DNA of 64,000 nucleotides, taken from contig CAYOFF010000001.1 of the NCBI GenBank assembly GCA_964403415.1, positions 744,001-808,000 of the forward strand. Direction: 5' to 3'. A model generated the notes under the pieces. The model saw only the letters and a list, made by a program, of their open reading frames with translations, did not search any database and was not told where the DNA came from. Of the stretch, positions 23,248-34,333 are shown one piece after another. This DNA is from CAYOFF01 sp964403415. GTDB lineage: Bacteria; Patescibacteriota; Gracilibacteria; Absconditabacterales; Absconditicoccaceae. The translations under genes were made by a program, and so were the position numbers. Position 1 is the first letter of the stretch. Every line of letters begins with the position of its first letter.

Positions 23248-25083
23248 ATGTGCTGAATTTTTGGCTATTATTGATCTAAGCCTGCTGCTACTATTTTGGA
23301 GCATGGTCTTCAGAGATTGGAATATCGTGGGTATGACAGTGCCGGTATGGCGGTAATGACCACAGACTGACATGTGGAGCTTATAAGAGCGGTAGGCAGA
23401 GTGAGCGAACTTTCAAATGCTGTAGCAACAAATCCCTCCTTGTCAGTTGAAGGTTCAGCGTACACGCAGGGTATAGCCCATACGCGTTGGGCTACACATG
23501 GCGTTCCCGCTGAACGTAACACGCATCCTCATCATGACGTTGGTCGCAATTTTTTTGTAGTTCACAATGGTATTATCGAAAACCAGCGTAAGCTCAAAAA
23601 TGAGCTTGAACAGGAATGATATACGTTTTATTCGGAGACAGATACCGAGGTTGTTCCTGCGCTTTTGGCAAAATATCGAAATGGGAATCTTCTCGAGACG
23701 ATTGAAAAAGTGCTTCCTTTGCTGCATGGTGCCTATGCGTTACTCATTAGTTGTATCCATACGCCATGAGAGATGATAGGTGTAAAGTGGGGTAGTCCGC
23801 TTATCTTCGGAATTAATGGAGATACTCATGAATTTTTCTTCTCTTCTGATGCGCAAGCGTTGGCAGGCTATGCAAAAGAGGTAATTCATCTTTTGGATGG
23901 AGAACTTATTCATCTTCATGACAGTACCTATACCATCAGAACAGAACATAACGTCATCAAAAAACCTACACAAATACTCGATATAAGCGCAATGGAAGCT
24001 AGTAAAGGAGCATACAAGCATTTTATGCTCAAGGAGATCTACGAACAGCCTGCTATTATCAATAGAATCCTTAGAGGTAGAGCTGACTTTGCAAATAGAA
24101 CGTTGATGGCAGAGGCGTTCCACGGTATGCAAGATGAGCACTATGAACGTATTATCCTTGTCGGATGTGGTACGTCATATAATGCAGGTCTTGTCTGAGC
24201 ATACTGGATTGAGCAACTTACTGGCATACAAGCAAAAGCTGAAATTGCTTCTGAATATATTACAAAGCGTATTCCTACGGACGGTAAGACTTTACATATC
24301 TTTTTGTCTCAGTCAGGTGAAACGGCCGACAGCCTTGAAGTGCTCAAACATATCAAAAACCATGGTGGCGCAACATTTGGTATCGTAAATGTCGTAGGAT
24401 CAAGCATTGCTCATCTCACAAACCATGGCTTGTTTATGAGGGCGGGTTTTGAGATTGGTGTGGCTTCTACTAAAGCATTTACGGCTCAACTTATTTGTCT
24501 GTTTTTGTTGAGTCTTTTCTTAGCTAAAAAGAGAGGACTTACGCTAGCCAGCTATACCGATCTTCTCAATCATCTGCAGCATATTCCCGTGCTTATTGAT
24601 GAGATCCTAGTAAATTGTGTAGATCCTATTCGTACGCTTGCTCAGGAATTGGCAGGCTATGAAGATATGTTTTTCCTAGGTAGGGGAGTGCAGTTCCCTG
24701 TAGCCTGTGAATGATCACTCAAGATGAAAGAAATTAGTTATATTCATTCGGAGGCATACCCTGCGGGAGAGCTTAAACATGGTCCTCTAGCGCTTATTGA
24801 TGAGCGTATGCCATGTGTCTGTATTGCTGTGGATGATGAACTCTTTCAGCAAAACCTTTCTAGTATCTCTGAAGTTCAAGCGAGAAAGGGGAAAGTACTT
24901 GCTATTAGTAACAAACCTATTTCTCAGGCTGATCGAAATATTATTATTCCGCAAACACATCCACTTCTTATGCCGTGTTTGACAACGATTGTGACGCAGT
25001 TGTTGGCGTACCATACAGCGGATATTCTTGGAAGAGATATCGATAAACCACGTAACTTGGCGAAGAGTGTTACGGTAAAGTAA
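23248..25083 (+). CDS. glmS: Glutamine-fructose-6-phosphate aminotransferase
   Basis: The 611-residue enzyme makes gluc osamine-6-phosphate for peptidoglycan. It begins MCG with the glutaminase Cys directly after Met, which fixes the start; the third residue Gly and one in YYGSK are TGA. Visible motifs are LEYRGYDSAG, HTRWATHG, HNGIIEN in the glutaminase domain, and two SIS domains with VGCGTSYNAG, SQSGETADS, GVASTKAFTAQL, RGVQFPVACEG and the end KPRNLAKSVTV. Length equals the usual 609 residues. A strong terminator follows. The upstream TTGACTTATATTTAT stretch resembles a promoter. Confidence 0.94.
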
Positions 25084-25136
25084 GCAGGCGGTAAAAATAC
25101 AGACGGAAATACGAGAAGAGTGATTTGTGCTTTTGA

Positions 25137-25172
25137 AAAAGCCTCTAGCGTGAATGCTGAGAGGCTTTTTCT
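25137..25172 (+). terminator. Intrinsic terminator after glmS
   Basis: A perfect 10-bp stem (25137-25146 with 25160-25169), AAAAGCCTCT/AGAGGCTTTT, encloses a 13-nt loop and runs into a T-tract. The A-tract on the left makes it potentially bidirectional. Confidence 0.85.
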
Positions 25173-25213
25173 TTGTTGTCGACTTTACTACAATAGCTTT
25201 ATAGGCTTTATGT

Positions 25214-25246
25214 CTGCGAATAACCCGCAAGGGGGTGGATATTTAT
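25214..25246 (+). promoter_or_regulatory. Copy of the GTGGATATTTAT element
   Basis: The sequence has a C-rich arm, a short loop, a G-rich run and then GGTGGATATTTAT, like the elements upstream of crtI and crtE. Here it lies just beyond the 3' end of the minus-strand secreted-protein gene and points into it, so its role is unclear. Confidence 0.35.
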
Positions 25247-25262
25247 TTGCTGTTTACCCAGT

Positions 25263-25952
25263 TTACCCACCAATGAAACGTGGATCATTGTCCCAGTATC
25301 TGTAGCTGCTTCTGTACTCGTATCTGTAATTGTCGTCATTATCCCAGTAGTTTCTATCATTTCTATTGTTGTAGTTGGTGCGGTTCCATGTTCTGTTGTA
25401 GTTGTTATCGTAATCGCGGTCGTAGTCATAGTCATAGTAGTCATAGTCATAATCATAGTAGTCATTGCGGTCGTAATAGTCGTTGTAGTCATTCTGATAG
25501 TACTTTACCGTTGCTTTTTTGACGGTTGCCTTCTTAGCAGGTACTTTGTCATTCCAGTAGCTTCTGTAGCTACTTCTCCAGCTGTTCTCGTTGTAGTCGT
25601 AGTCTCTGTTGAAGTAGTTCCAAGAATCTTGCTCAGTCCAGTAGGTTGTACTTGTTACTTCGTACCAGCTTTTGCTGTCTCTGTCATACCAGTAGTCCTT
25701 GTCCTTACTTACCTCGTACCAGTCTCTTTGTGGAGCCTTGTAGACCTGCTTTGCAGCTCTATACATAGGTGCTTCGTACTTGTAGTCTCTCCATGCCTTA
25801 AGTGCCTTGTAGACATGACTTGTTCTGTAATAGTCTTCATCATAGTTTGTCTTGACCTCATAAGCGTATGAACATGCTGCAAATGTCTCAGCAGGTACTG
25901 AAAGCGCCAAAAATGGTACTGCTACAGCCATAGCGAGAAGTATTTTTTTCAT
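25263..25952 (-). CDS. Secreted tyrosine/aspartate/arginine-rich protein
   Basis: The 229-residue protein has a clear signal peptide (MKKILLAMAVAVPFLALSV, cleavage near TFA-A). The mature part is low complexity: almost all Tyr, Asp, Asn, Arg and Trp, with repeated motifs such as RDYDYNENSW and DYDYDYYDYDYD. It contains no TGA codon. The composition suggests an adhesive or matrix protein exposed at the surface, perhaps with metal or aromatic interactions, but this is inference. It stands alone, between glmS and the carotenoid genes. Confidence 0.8.
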   Translation of the reverse strand: MKKILLAMAVAVPFLALSVPAETFAACSYAYEVKTNYDEDYYRTSHVYKALKAWRDYKYEAPMYRAAKQVYKAPQRDWYEVSKDKDYWYDRDSKSWYEVTSTTYWTEQDSWNYFNRDYDYNENSWRSSYRSYWNDKVPAKKATVKKATVKYYQNDYNDYYDRNDYYDYDYDYYDYDYDRDYDNNYNRTWNRTNYNNRNDRNYWDNDDNYRYEYRSSYRYWDNDPRFIGG

Positions 25953-26087
25953 GGTGATAGGGTAATAAAGTAAAACATATACCTGTTATCACAGAGGATA
26001 TACATGTTCTTGGAATAGAGTCAAGTGATGATAGTGTCTATTTTATTTGTCAGTAGGATATGTGGTTCTGTATGATTTGTGGTCTAT

Positions 26088-26158
26088 ACCTGCGAGAACA
26101 CATCATCTGAAGAAGTTCGCAGGAAAATACCGCGCCCTTACAGGCGTGGATATTTATA
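26088..26158 (+). promoter_or_regulatory. Structured leader/promoter element upstream of crtI
   Basis: The element starts ACCTGCGAGAACAC and continues through GAAGTTCGCAGG, which can pair with the start (CCTGCGA/TTCGCAGG). It ends GGCGTGGATATTTATAC, about 90 bp before the crtI start. Closely related sequence occurs upstream of crtE on the other strand (30641-30751), and a shorter form lies upstream of a histidine phosphatase gene (61561-61601). Confidence 0.55.
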
Positions 26159-26247
26159 CTGTGTTTCTATCGTGCGTAATTGCATTGGTCCTTGAAATAG
26201 CTACTATGCCAACGGTCAGTTTTCGCTCTTTAGATCTTTTTTTGTTT

Positions 26248-27717
26248 ATGGCTCAACATATTTGTATTATTGGTGGTGGAATTTGAGGTTTAAGTGCGGC
26301 AATTTACCTTGTCCGCGCCTGATATAGTGTTGAAGTTCTTGAGAAAAATGACCATCTTGGTGGGAGAGCAAGTCTTCTGGAGGCTGATGGATTTCGTCGA
26401 GATATGTGACCATCGTGGTATTTAATGCCAGACCTTTTTGAGCAGGTTTTTGCTGATCGATGAGAGGATATTCATCAGTATCTTGCACTTACACGTTTGG
26501 ATCCTATGTATCGCATCTATTACAAAGATACCTCAGAGACCATCGATATTTACCAAGATATTTCAAAAAATGAAGATCGATACGAACGTGTAGAACCTGG
26601 CTCTGTAGCTCAACTTCGCCGCTATGTAGCTCGCGCGAAAGAACAATACGATATAGCTGTTCGTGAGTTTATTCCCTTTAATTACGATAGTATTTTTGAT
26701 TTTTTTAAGCCTCGTCTCTTATTCAAGGCTTGGCGCGTCCCATTGTTTAGTACCATTAGTGGCTATGTAAAACAGTTCTTTAGGACTCCTTTCTTGCAAA
26801 AGATTGTTCAATATCCCATGGTTTTTCTTGGTACACCACCGCATAAATCGCCAGCCCTTTATAATATTATGTCGCATGTTGACTTTGGTTTGGGTGTATG
26901 GTATCCCCAAGGAGGCATTTATGAGATTATCAGGGCACTTGTTGCTATAGGAACCAAACATGGTGTACAGTATACTACAGATGCAGAGGTGATGTGCATC
27001 AATGTAGAGGAGGGTCATGCAACGGGCGTTACCTTGACTGATGGGACACAAAAAAAAGCTGATTATGTCGTTGCCAATGCTGACATGCATCGAGTGGAAA
27101 CGCATTTGCTCTCTGGAAGCGAACAAACATATGATGAAGCATATCGAGCTTCCAGAACACTTGCTCCTTCAGGATTTATTGTTTACTTAGGGGTCCGTGG
27201 TGAGATGAAATCACTTCGTCACCATACACTTATTTTTTCTCAGCATCGAGAGAAAAACTTTGAAGAAATTTTTGATACATATGAATTCCCTGAAGATCCT
27301 TCGCTGTATATTTGCTGTCCTTCCAAAACTGATAGCTCGGTAGCTCCTGTATGACATGAAAATATGTTTATTTTGGTGCCATTTCCTTGTAGGACAGATA
27401 TGAGTGTTGAAGATCAGAATGCATACAAAGATAAGATGTATACGTTGATAGAGCAAACAATAGGAGAGACCTTTAGAGATAGGATTGTGTCCGAACATTT
27501 GTTTACGGGGAAACATTTCGAAGAACGCTATCATGCATACAAAGGCACAGCACTTGGACTAGCTCATACACTATGACAGACAGCATTATTTAGACCAAAC
27601 ACGTATAGTAAGCGCGTTGTTTGACTCTATTATGTTGGAGGATATACAAATCCTGGTATTGGTATGCCTATGTGCTTGCTTTCATGAAAACTTGTGGCAG
27701 ATAGACTGGTTTCATAA
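26248..27717 (+). CDS. crtI: Phytoene desaturase
   Basis: The 489-residue FAD enzyme introduces double bases into phytoene towards lycopene. The N-terminal dinucleotide fold reads ICIIGGGIGGLSAAIYL, with one glycine encoded by TGA, followed by GGRASLLEADGFRRDMGPSWY. The C-terminal CrtI signature is GGYTNPGIGMPM. The last residues end at a TAA 9 bp from the stop of the convergent prenyltransferase gene. Together with crtE and crtB it forms a pathway from isoprenoid diphosphates to coloured carotenoids. Regulation is probably linked to the element at 26088-26158. Confidence 0.92.
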
Positions 27718-27725
27718 ATAGATAT

Positions 27726-28637
27726 TTACGTAAGGAGAACTTTGAAAAATATTCCCATACCGAAGAGCATATTTATTCGTGGGAATATTTTGTAAAATGT
27801 AAATATACGTCACCGCATACTCATTATAGCGATACTTCCATATACTACTGCTCATGTTATGCTAAGTCGTCCTAATGTAGGATAGCTAAGAAATGCAGCA
27901 GTACACCATAGTATTGTACAATAAATAAGACTTTTTTGTGTTCATAGGTAGACGGCAGTTGTTGTGATTCACGCCTTTTGATCGGGATCAATATCTGGGA
28001 TAGCAGAATAACAGTGCATGGCCATTGCTCGCAAAATTCAAGCTACAACATACGTTCGTTGTACGTCTCATAGAGCTAGTGCTCAGGTCGGCAATATATA
28101 TCCAATAATGCCTGGGATAATATATAATACATTTCGTATTCCATCTAGAAATGGTAGGCGCTTTGCTCTTATAGGTAGGGCTGAATAACTAATTGAAAAA
28201 AAGTAAAATAGCAAAAACATTAGATATCGTGTCGCTACATGCGTACTGTATTCTTGAATATCAAATCTCTCTATAGACAGCATCAGTATACCTACTCCTA
28301 GTAGATGTATCCGGGTGTTTCGGTGTAGAATGTATTTTTTTAATCTTTTGGCGTAACGTATAGGTAAACGTTGTTCGTATGTGTTTTTTTTCGCATTGTA
28401 CTGGTCAGTATCATTGTCTGCTATATCGTTGACTCAATAGATAAGTAAATTTGCTGGAAACAAAAAATATCCGAAATAGAGCATTAAAATGCCGATATCT
28501 GTTCCTGAATGCGTGTTGTATAGTACGTTAAAAATGCCTGCTGCAGCTACACCTATGAGAAATGGACCTGCAGTATATCACCAAAATCTTGGACGTGAGA
28601 TGCGAATCAGCGTGTTCACACTAATGCGAGTAATCAT
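27726..28637 (-). CDS. UbiA-family prenyltransferase, probably lycopene elongase-like
   Basis: The 303-residue protein has about eight membrane helices. The two aspartate-rich motifs of the UbiA family are visible: NDIADNDTD and a second one, AIPDIDPDQ. It begins RPRFWGYTAGPFLIG, also typical. Close placement after crtB, with start and stop overlapping by 17 bp, suggests translational coupling and a carotenoid substrate. UbiA members beside crtI/crtB in other bacteria are lycopene elongases (crtEb/lyeJ) that make C45-C50 carotenoids, so this is the favoured reading; other prenyl acceptors cannot be excluded. Confidence 0.82.
27746..27791 (+). terminator. Hairpin at the 3' end of the convergent carotenoid genes
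   Basis: Perfect 12-bp arms AAAATATTCCCA (27746-27757) and TGGGAATATTTT (27780-27791) enclose a 22-nt loop. It lies within the last codons of the UbiA-type gene and 29 bp after the crtI stop, and could terminate crtI transcription. Confidence 0.6.
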
Positions 28638-29556
28638 CCTTCAATATGTTTGGTAAAACTGCTTTGCATTTTTCTCGTTTGGAAGTCCTTGCTGATTTGC
28701 TGAAGACATCGTATTTGTTGGCGACAATTTTGTCTAAGATTGCCTCATAGAGTTTCCCTGAAAGAAAGATGGCTTTTTGACAGGATGGGTTTAGAAGTTG
28801 GATGCCGGGATATGATTGCGCATATATATCTTTTGTTAGATTGACTTGTTCAGTCATGTATTTTTGCCAAGATGGTTCTGTGGGTTTCATGGTTCAATTA
28901 CACAAGGAGATAACTTCTTTGTGGGATAATCAAAATGCTGTGAGACGATCCTGTGTGAGATAGATACGACCATATATAGTATAATCTTCAAGGACGTCTC
29001 TGAGCATATTCGTGTATTGCATAGCTTCGGCGAATTTGTCTCCATAGGCATTTGCTTCTTCCATCGCATTGGTAAGCTTACTCTGTACGCCTATGATTCT
29101 ATTCATAATACGTCCTACCGCTAGTGCAGATCATTTCATATAATGTTGTAGATCTTGGTAAGTGGCATATCTTTCTTTTGTTGTGTCTGCATACATTGCC
29201 TCAAAAAAGTCTTCAATGTATATGAGTGGGATTTCTTTCTTCTGAATAAGTTTATGCATACCTTGGATAACTGCTTCCCATTCTCAGGAGAGATCTCCTA
29301 TATATTTAGTTGCGCTATTTGTGCTATTATTGCGAAATGTATTCATAGCTATTGTATAGAACTCAGTAAGTACCTCTTTTTTTTGTTGACCTGTTGCATG
29401 GGAAGTCTTACCTGTGGGAGCGTCTACGATATTATCTACAATTCTTACAAAGGCGTAGAGCAGAATTACATCCTCTCTTATATTATGTGGTAGAAATAAA
29501 CTTGCTCGATAGTAACTTGTTCATCGTTGTTTGATATATGATCATATGGAGCGCAT
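28621..29556 (-). CDS. crtB: Phytoene synthase
   Basis: The 311-residue squalene/phytoene-synthase-fold enzyme condenses two GGPP molecules. Recognised segments: TSYYRASLFLP, LYAFVRIVDNIVD (first Asp-rich region), YMKGSALAVGRIM, and QYTNMLRDVLEDYTIYGRIYLT, the second Asp-rich region and signature. TGA encodes the Gly in YMKG. The start is a single upstream ATG following an intergenic stretch of 53 bp after crtE. The last codons overlap the start of the prenyltransferase gene. Confidence 0.92.
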
Positions 29557-29609
29557 TTTCTTTTGAGATACTAAAATATGAGGTTAGATGCTGCAATATA
29601 CAATACATA

Positions 29610-30620
29610 CTACCATTTTGTTAGTAGTGTGATAATCTCAAACAGATGTACTTGATAGCTTTTATCTGCCCATGCTATTGTTTCTACCTTTGTTTTTGCT
29701 GTTTGAAGTAGTGATGTAAGTGTTTCTATAGTGTACGCAATTGCTCACGTGTCTGTATATATACGTTTGAGTTCTTCTTTTTCGATGTCGGAGAGATGTC
29801 TGTGACGAGCCTCTTCAAGATATGTTTTTTGTTGAGGAGTTGCATGCGTGTAAGCATACGAGAAAAGACGTGTTTGATTTCCTTCTGTAATATCAGAAAA
29901 CGGCGTTTTGTTGCTATGTGTATCTAGTATATCAATAAGATCATCACGTAATTGAAATGCTTCTCCTAGGAGGTCTCCTAGAAGCTCTATTTCCTTGATA
30001 TCTTCATTCCCTGCGAGTGCGGCACCTATACACATTGGTCTCATAAAGCTATAACGTCATGATTTCAGCTTGTCTTTGAGCGAGATGTCTTCTAGAGAAA
30101 ACATTGTTTTCGTCCCTGAAAAATACACATCCATCATTTGACCATATACAAGTTCTTGGAGATTAGCTCCAAATTGTTTTTTTGCATGAGGATCTGAAAC
30201 TATCTCATAAAAGTCATGCTGCACTCGAAAAAGGATCAGATCTCCTACAAGGATCGCTTGGTTTATTCCTTCATCTTCACTTCATAGCTTTTTTCCTAAC
30301 CATATATGATAGGTATCTCTGCTATGTCTGATTGTTCCTTTGTCACAGATATCATCATGAATAAGGGCAAAAACATGTAAGAATTCAAAACATATTCACA
30401 CCTTCATAATATATTTTAGATCTTTCCCTCAACATGCCATGTACAATAGATATACCAAATATGGTCTGAAACGCTTTCATTCTTGGACATACTCGTGAAG
30501 ATACTTGAGTAGCTCATCAAATAATGATTCACTATAGAGCGTTTTAAGCTCTGTTATTTTTTGTGCAATATGGTCTTGAAAGATACTATCAAACTCATCT
30601 TTGAATGTTTGTAGTTGCAT
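29610..30620 (-). CDS. crtE: Geranylgeranyl diphosphate synthase
   Basis: The 336-residue polyprenyl synthetase builds GGPP. The first aspartate-rich motif is LIHDDICDKG and the second LRDDLIDILD; EGKRFRPYL gives the substrate-binding Lys/Arg. UGA encodes conserved Gly residues. It is the first gene of the minus-strand carotenoid set (crtE, crtB, prenyltransferase). The precise chain length, C20 or C15, cannot be judged from the residues near the first motif, so it could supply other isoprenoids too. Confidence 0.9.
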
Positions 30621-30640
30621 CTAAAAATCTATGATATGTG

Positions 30641-30751
30641 ATAAATATTCACCTCTGAAAGGGTGGTATTTACTTGCGAACTTCTTCAAACTTCGTAAGT
30701 AGGGGCTACGCCGTTAGCGCCCACCCTTATAGAGATGGTTGTGTTCTGGCA
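30641..30751 (-). promoter_or_regulatory. Composite leader/promoter element upstream of crtE
   Basis: On the minus strand the element opens CTTGCCAGAACAC and then shows GAAGAAGTTCGCAAG, which can pair with it. It ends with GGTGAATATTTATC 21 bp before the crtE start. A further inverted repeat (ACTTGCGAA/TTCGTAAGT, one mismatch) lies inside. Its two halves match the crtI element, with an insertion of about 45 bp between them. Confidence 0.55.
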
Positions 30752-30848
30752 AGTATAAACATGTCGTCTATATGAAAAAGCAGTCCTGATGCTAGTAATT
30801 TTGCTCTTGTTTGCTGACTATCAATAGCTAGAGATAGTCGAGCTAGGA

Positions 30849-30863
30849 GCGTGGATATTTATC
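30849..30863 (+). promoter_or_regulatory. GCGTGGATATTTATC promoter-like box
   Basis: This matches the tail of the crtI element base for base over 14 positions and lies 18 bp before the ATG of the nuclease gene. A promoter (extended -10-like) role would fit all copies. Confidence 0.4.
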
Positions 30864-30880
30864 TTTTGTTGTTTTGTGTT

Positions 30881-32143
30881 ATGATTTATTCGCATTCTAG
30901 AGTGAGTACATTTCAGACATGTCCACTCAAATATCGCTATCAGTATTTGGATGGTCTTGGTAAGGACATAGAAGAGGAACATATGAGTTTGATTCTTGGC
31001 AAGAGTGTGCATGCTGCTCTAGAGGACTTGTATACACGCGTAAGTGACCTTGAAAAGGTAAGTGAGTCTCAGCTTTTGTGGGCATATGATGCTGCGTGGC
31101 AAGCAGCTGTCCCTGATATGTGAGATAGTTCATCGGAACAATCTAATAGCCCCTGAGGAACAGATGCCGCTGCGTCAACAGACGCTTCAGCACAAGAGAC
31201 CTTTTATAGGAGGGGAGTGGTCTACCTAAAACGATACTACCAGACATATGCTCCATTCACACGCCCTAAGCCTATGAAGGTCGAATATCGTTTGCAGTTC
31301 CTTCTTGACGAGCAGGTCCAATTTCAGGGAATCTTGGATAGGGTAGATATCGAGTGAGACACTATCACGATCGTGGACTACAAGACAAACAAAGCGCTTC
31401 CTACCAATGATCACGATACGCATCACGACCAACTTGCACTGTATGGGCTTGGTATAGAACAAAAATATGGAGGTAAATTTAGAACACTTCTTGGGAAGCT
31501 TATTTACCTCCATCTCGAAAAAGAAGTCCAATTTGAAATCACCTATGATGAAATAGAGCGTATTAGACAAAAATATCTTGCTGTCATCACGGATATCGAA
31601 GATAAAACAACACGCTATATGCAGGGACGATGAGAGGAGAATGCATTTCCGCACCAAGTATGATCGCATTGTGACTACTGTCCATTTCAGCAAATTTGTC
31701 CTGCATGGAAACATAAATATATGGATGATCAGGCTATTACGTTGGGTGAGCTTGGGCAGACAACCATCAAAAAAATTATTGATGAGTATGCCACACTTTC
31801 CAAGCAAATCTCTGCTCTCGAAAAGCAAAAAGACCTTCTCAAACAAGAACTTCTTATCTACGCCGCTGAGACGAAGCTGCCCAAAATTTTTGGAAATGCA
31901 TACAAATTATCGTTGGTTTCCAAAGACTATCTTGGTGTTACCAATGAAGAACTTGCCAGAGAAAAACTGCAAAAACTTAATCTTCTAGAACAAGCTATCA
32001 AGGTGGATACCAACAAACTTCAAAAACTTCTTGAGCACGCAACAGATCTCGCAAAAGAACTTGAGCAGTGTATTAGCTGGAAAACAACAACATACTTTGC
32101 TGCACCAAGTGTTATCAAGGATACGGACGAAACCCAAGAGTAA
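30881..32143 (+). CDS. PD-(D/E)XK nuclease (RecB/Cas4-like)
   Basis: The 420-residue protein shows the RecB-type nuclease order: HSRVSTFQTCPLKYRYQYL, then ILGKSVHAALEDL, the catalytic QGILDRVD and IVDYKTNK motifs, and a C-terminal cysteine cluster HCDYCPFQQICPAW which, with the first Cys (CP), likely binds an Fe-S cluster as in Cas4/AddB. A coiled coil of about 60 residues follows at the C-terminus. There is no helicase partner or cas gene next to it, so it probably acts in repair or recombination with a partner elsewhere. Confidence 0.85.
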
Positions 32144-32288
32144 CGTATGGATATGAGAGATATTCTCTTGCAGATACCTTCAAAAAATATAGAGAGGGCT
32201 GTGTTATTTATACTTTTTTTTCTGCATGCCGCCTCAGTTTTGGTCGAAACTTCAACATAAACCGTGATATCAGCGACTATGTATTCGC

Positions 32289-32624
32289 ATGCCACAAGAG
32301 CTTAGAGAGACCTTTGATACGCACGACGATGATCTTCTTCTCGATGAAGCTACATATATCCATGAGGTAGGTGAGGAGGATGCTGTCATTATTTTTCTCC
32401 GTGATCAGGAAGAATTTTTGACGTATGTAAAATGATTTGATCATCTTATGAAGTCCAAACAATTGTTCTGGATTGCGTATCCTAGGGAGGGGAGTATCCG
32501 TTCTGATCTCAGTCGTGACAAACTTTCTAAGCTTATGCAAAACTTGGGGCGAGATGTTATGAGAGAGATAGTTCTCAATGAGACATGGGCAGCGACAAGA
32601 TTTAAGTATTTGAAATCGTCCTAG
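32289..32624 (+). CDS. DUF3052-like small protein
   Basis: The 111-residue protein resembles the DUF3052 family by pattern: a strand with DAVIIFLRDQEEF, then LFWIAYPREG and a C-terminal DLSRDKLSKL...ETWAATRFKY, the spacing of the conserved DL-RD and W-RF motifs. The function of the family is unknown. The preceding gap of 145 bp holds only a 37-codon frame (32147-32260) with a hydrophobic stretch, which I do not accept as a gene. Confidence 0.65.
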
Positions 32625-32669
32625 TGATATGATAGAGTTACACAGTCAGGTATTCTGATAGAAAAGTAG

Positions 32670-33461
32670 TTATTCCAAGAAGAGTAATCCATACATCAGT
32701 GTCATACCTACTACGAAAGCCAAGATATTTGTGAGTGCAACACGAAGGCGCACTTCTTTGTGCATTTCTGGGATGAGATCAGATCATGCGATGTACAAGA
32801 ACGATCATATAGTGAACGGAATCAATACTTCCTGGAGAGCGGGGAGTGCATCAGTCAACACATATGCAGTGAGTCACCCGAGTAGAGCTGTGAGTGCTGT
32901 CAGAAAATTGAGCATGAGTGCTTTTCTTTTGGAAAACCCACCGTGAACAAGGACACCAAAATCTCCTATTTCTTGTGGTACTTCGTGAATTATAACTGCT
33001 ATCGTTGTCGCTATGCCGACTTCTACACTTACTAGATAACTTGCACCGACAATCAGTCCATCTATGAAGTTGTGAAACATGTCTCACACTAGGTTCATAT
33101 ATGCAAAACTATGCGGGTGAGCATGTGAAGTAGGGATGTGACAGTGTCTCCAGTGGATGACTTTTTCTATTATGAGACCAAATAGAATCCCGCCTAGAAT
33201 TCATCGTGATGCTTCTGCACCAAATCACGATGTCTCAATATGTTCGGGGAGGAGATGGAAAAATACATCTCCAAAGAGTGCTCCTGCTGAGAGTCATACC
33301 AGAAGGAGGACATATTTTTTGAGTATTTCTGTTTTGATGCCTAATGTGAGTACTCATACACAAGAAATGAGACTTACTATGAGTAGACTTCATATAATCC
33401 GAACCAATGTCATCTTTGGATGGTAAGACGAGATAAATGCACTTGAGAGAACACCGTACAT
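32670..33461 (-). CDS. ZIP family divalent-metal transporter
   Basis: The 263-residue protein has eight predicted membrane helices. Helix IV reads HNFIDGLIVGASYL and helix V reads IIHEVPQEIGDFG: these are the His/Asp/Glu metal-site motifs of the ZIP family. A His-rich cytoplasmic loop (WRHCHIPTSHAHPHS) precedes helix IV and may bind metal. Many glycines are TGA. It would import zinc, iron or manganese. It converges on the DUF3052-like gene. Confidence 0.88.
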
Positions 33462-33634
33462 ATCTTCTCCTCAAAATCAATACAGAAGTAATGTAACGAC
33501 ATTACAAGACATGTAGACATCATTCCGCCAAAAAGTAAAGATAAAACAACGTTTTTGCGGCATTTCAATTTGAAAATCATGTCTAGATTGGCATATTGAC
33601 GCTGTCGACTTTACTTCTTTATGCTGTTTTTCCC

Positions 33635-34300
33635 ATGAAAAAAGTGCTCACAAGTAGTTTACTTCTTTGATTAAGTCTTATGCTCGTATGATGTGGCAAG
33701 TCTGGATCTAATGGATCAGATAGCGATGTGGTTATGAATGGTGATAAAATTACAGTATGGTATGTGTGAACACTTGATGATGGTACTGTATTTGATACCA
33801 ATGATAAAGATGCTGCTAAGGCAAAAAACGTCTATAACGCAGACTATGACAAATGTGATGGTGCAGACCAGACACAGTGTAAGTATAAACCCCTCGAATT
33901 TACCGTAGGTGCTGGACAAATGATTCCTGGGTTTGAAAAAGCTGTTATTCAAATGAAGAAGGGGGAAAAGAAAACAATCGCTCTTTCTCCAGAAGATGCA
34001 TATGGTCAACCTCAGCAAGAATTGATTCAAACTGTTCCTTCTGATGTGTTCTCAGGATCAGGTATCTCTCCTGAGGTTGGACAAACCTATAACTTTGGTT
34101 TTGCTCCTGGCAAGATTGTAGATATCAAGGAAAAAACAATAACGATCGATTTCAATCCGCCATTAGCTGGAAAGAAATTGAACTTCGAAATTACAGTAGT
34201 AGATATTACCAAGGGTACGGGTGCAACGGGGGCTGCGGCGGCTGATAGTATTGTTATACCTGATGAGAATGCACCAACTGATACAGGTACAGGTAAGTAA
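33635..34300 (+). CDS. FKBP-type peptidyl-prolyl isomerase lipoprotein
   Basis: The 221-residue protein starts with a lipoprotein signal peptide (lipobox MLVGC, Cys20), then an FKBP domain: VWYVGTLDDGTVFDTN, FTVGAGQMIPGFEKAVIQMK and KGEKKTIALSPEDAYGQPQ. The VPSDVF segment after it indicates a SlyD-like insert-in-flap form. A 20-residue Gly/Ala/Thr-rich tail ends the protein. It would fold exported proteins at the membrane surface. Two glycines in the signal peptide are TGA. Confidence 0.88.
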
Positions 34301-34333
34301 GAAATAGTTTTTGATTTCTTACATGAATATTGG

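Noticed and set aside
25280..25522. Plus-strand Cys/Ser-rich protein
   Set aside because: This is the complement of the Tyr/Asp repeats of the secreted protein, not an independent gene.
32147..32260. 37-codon frame with a hydrophobic stretch
   Set aside because: Too short, no recognisable homologue and no clear ribosome-binding site; kept out of the gene list.
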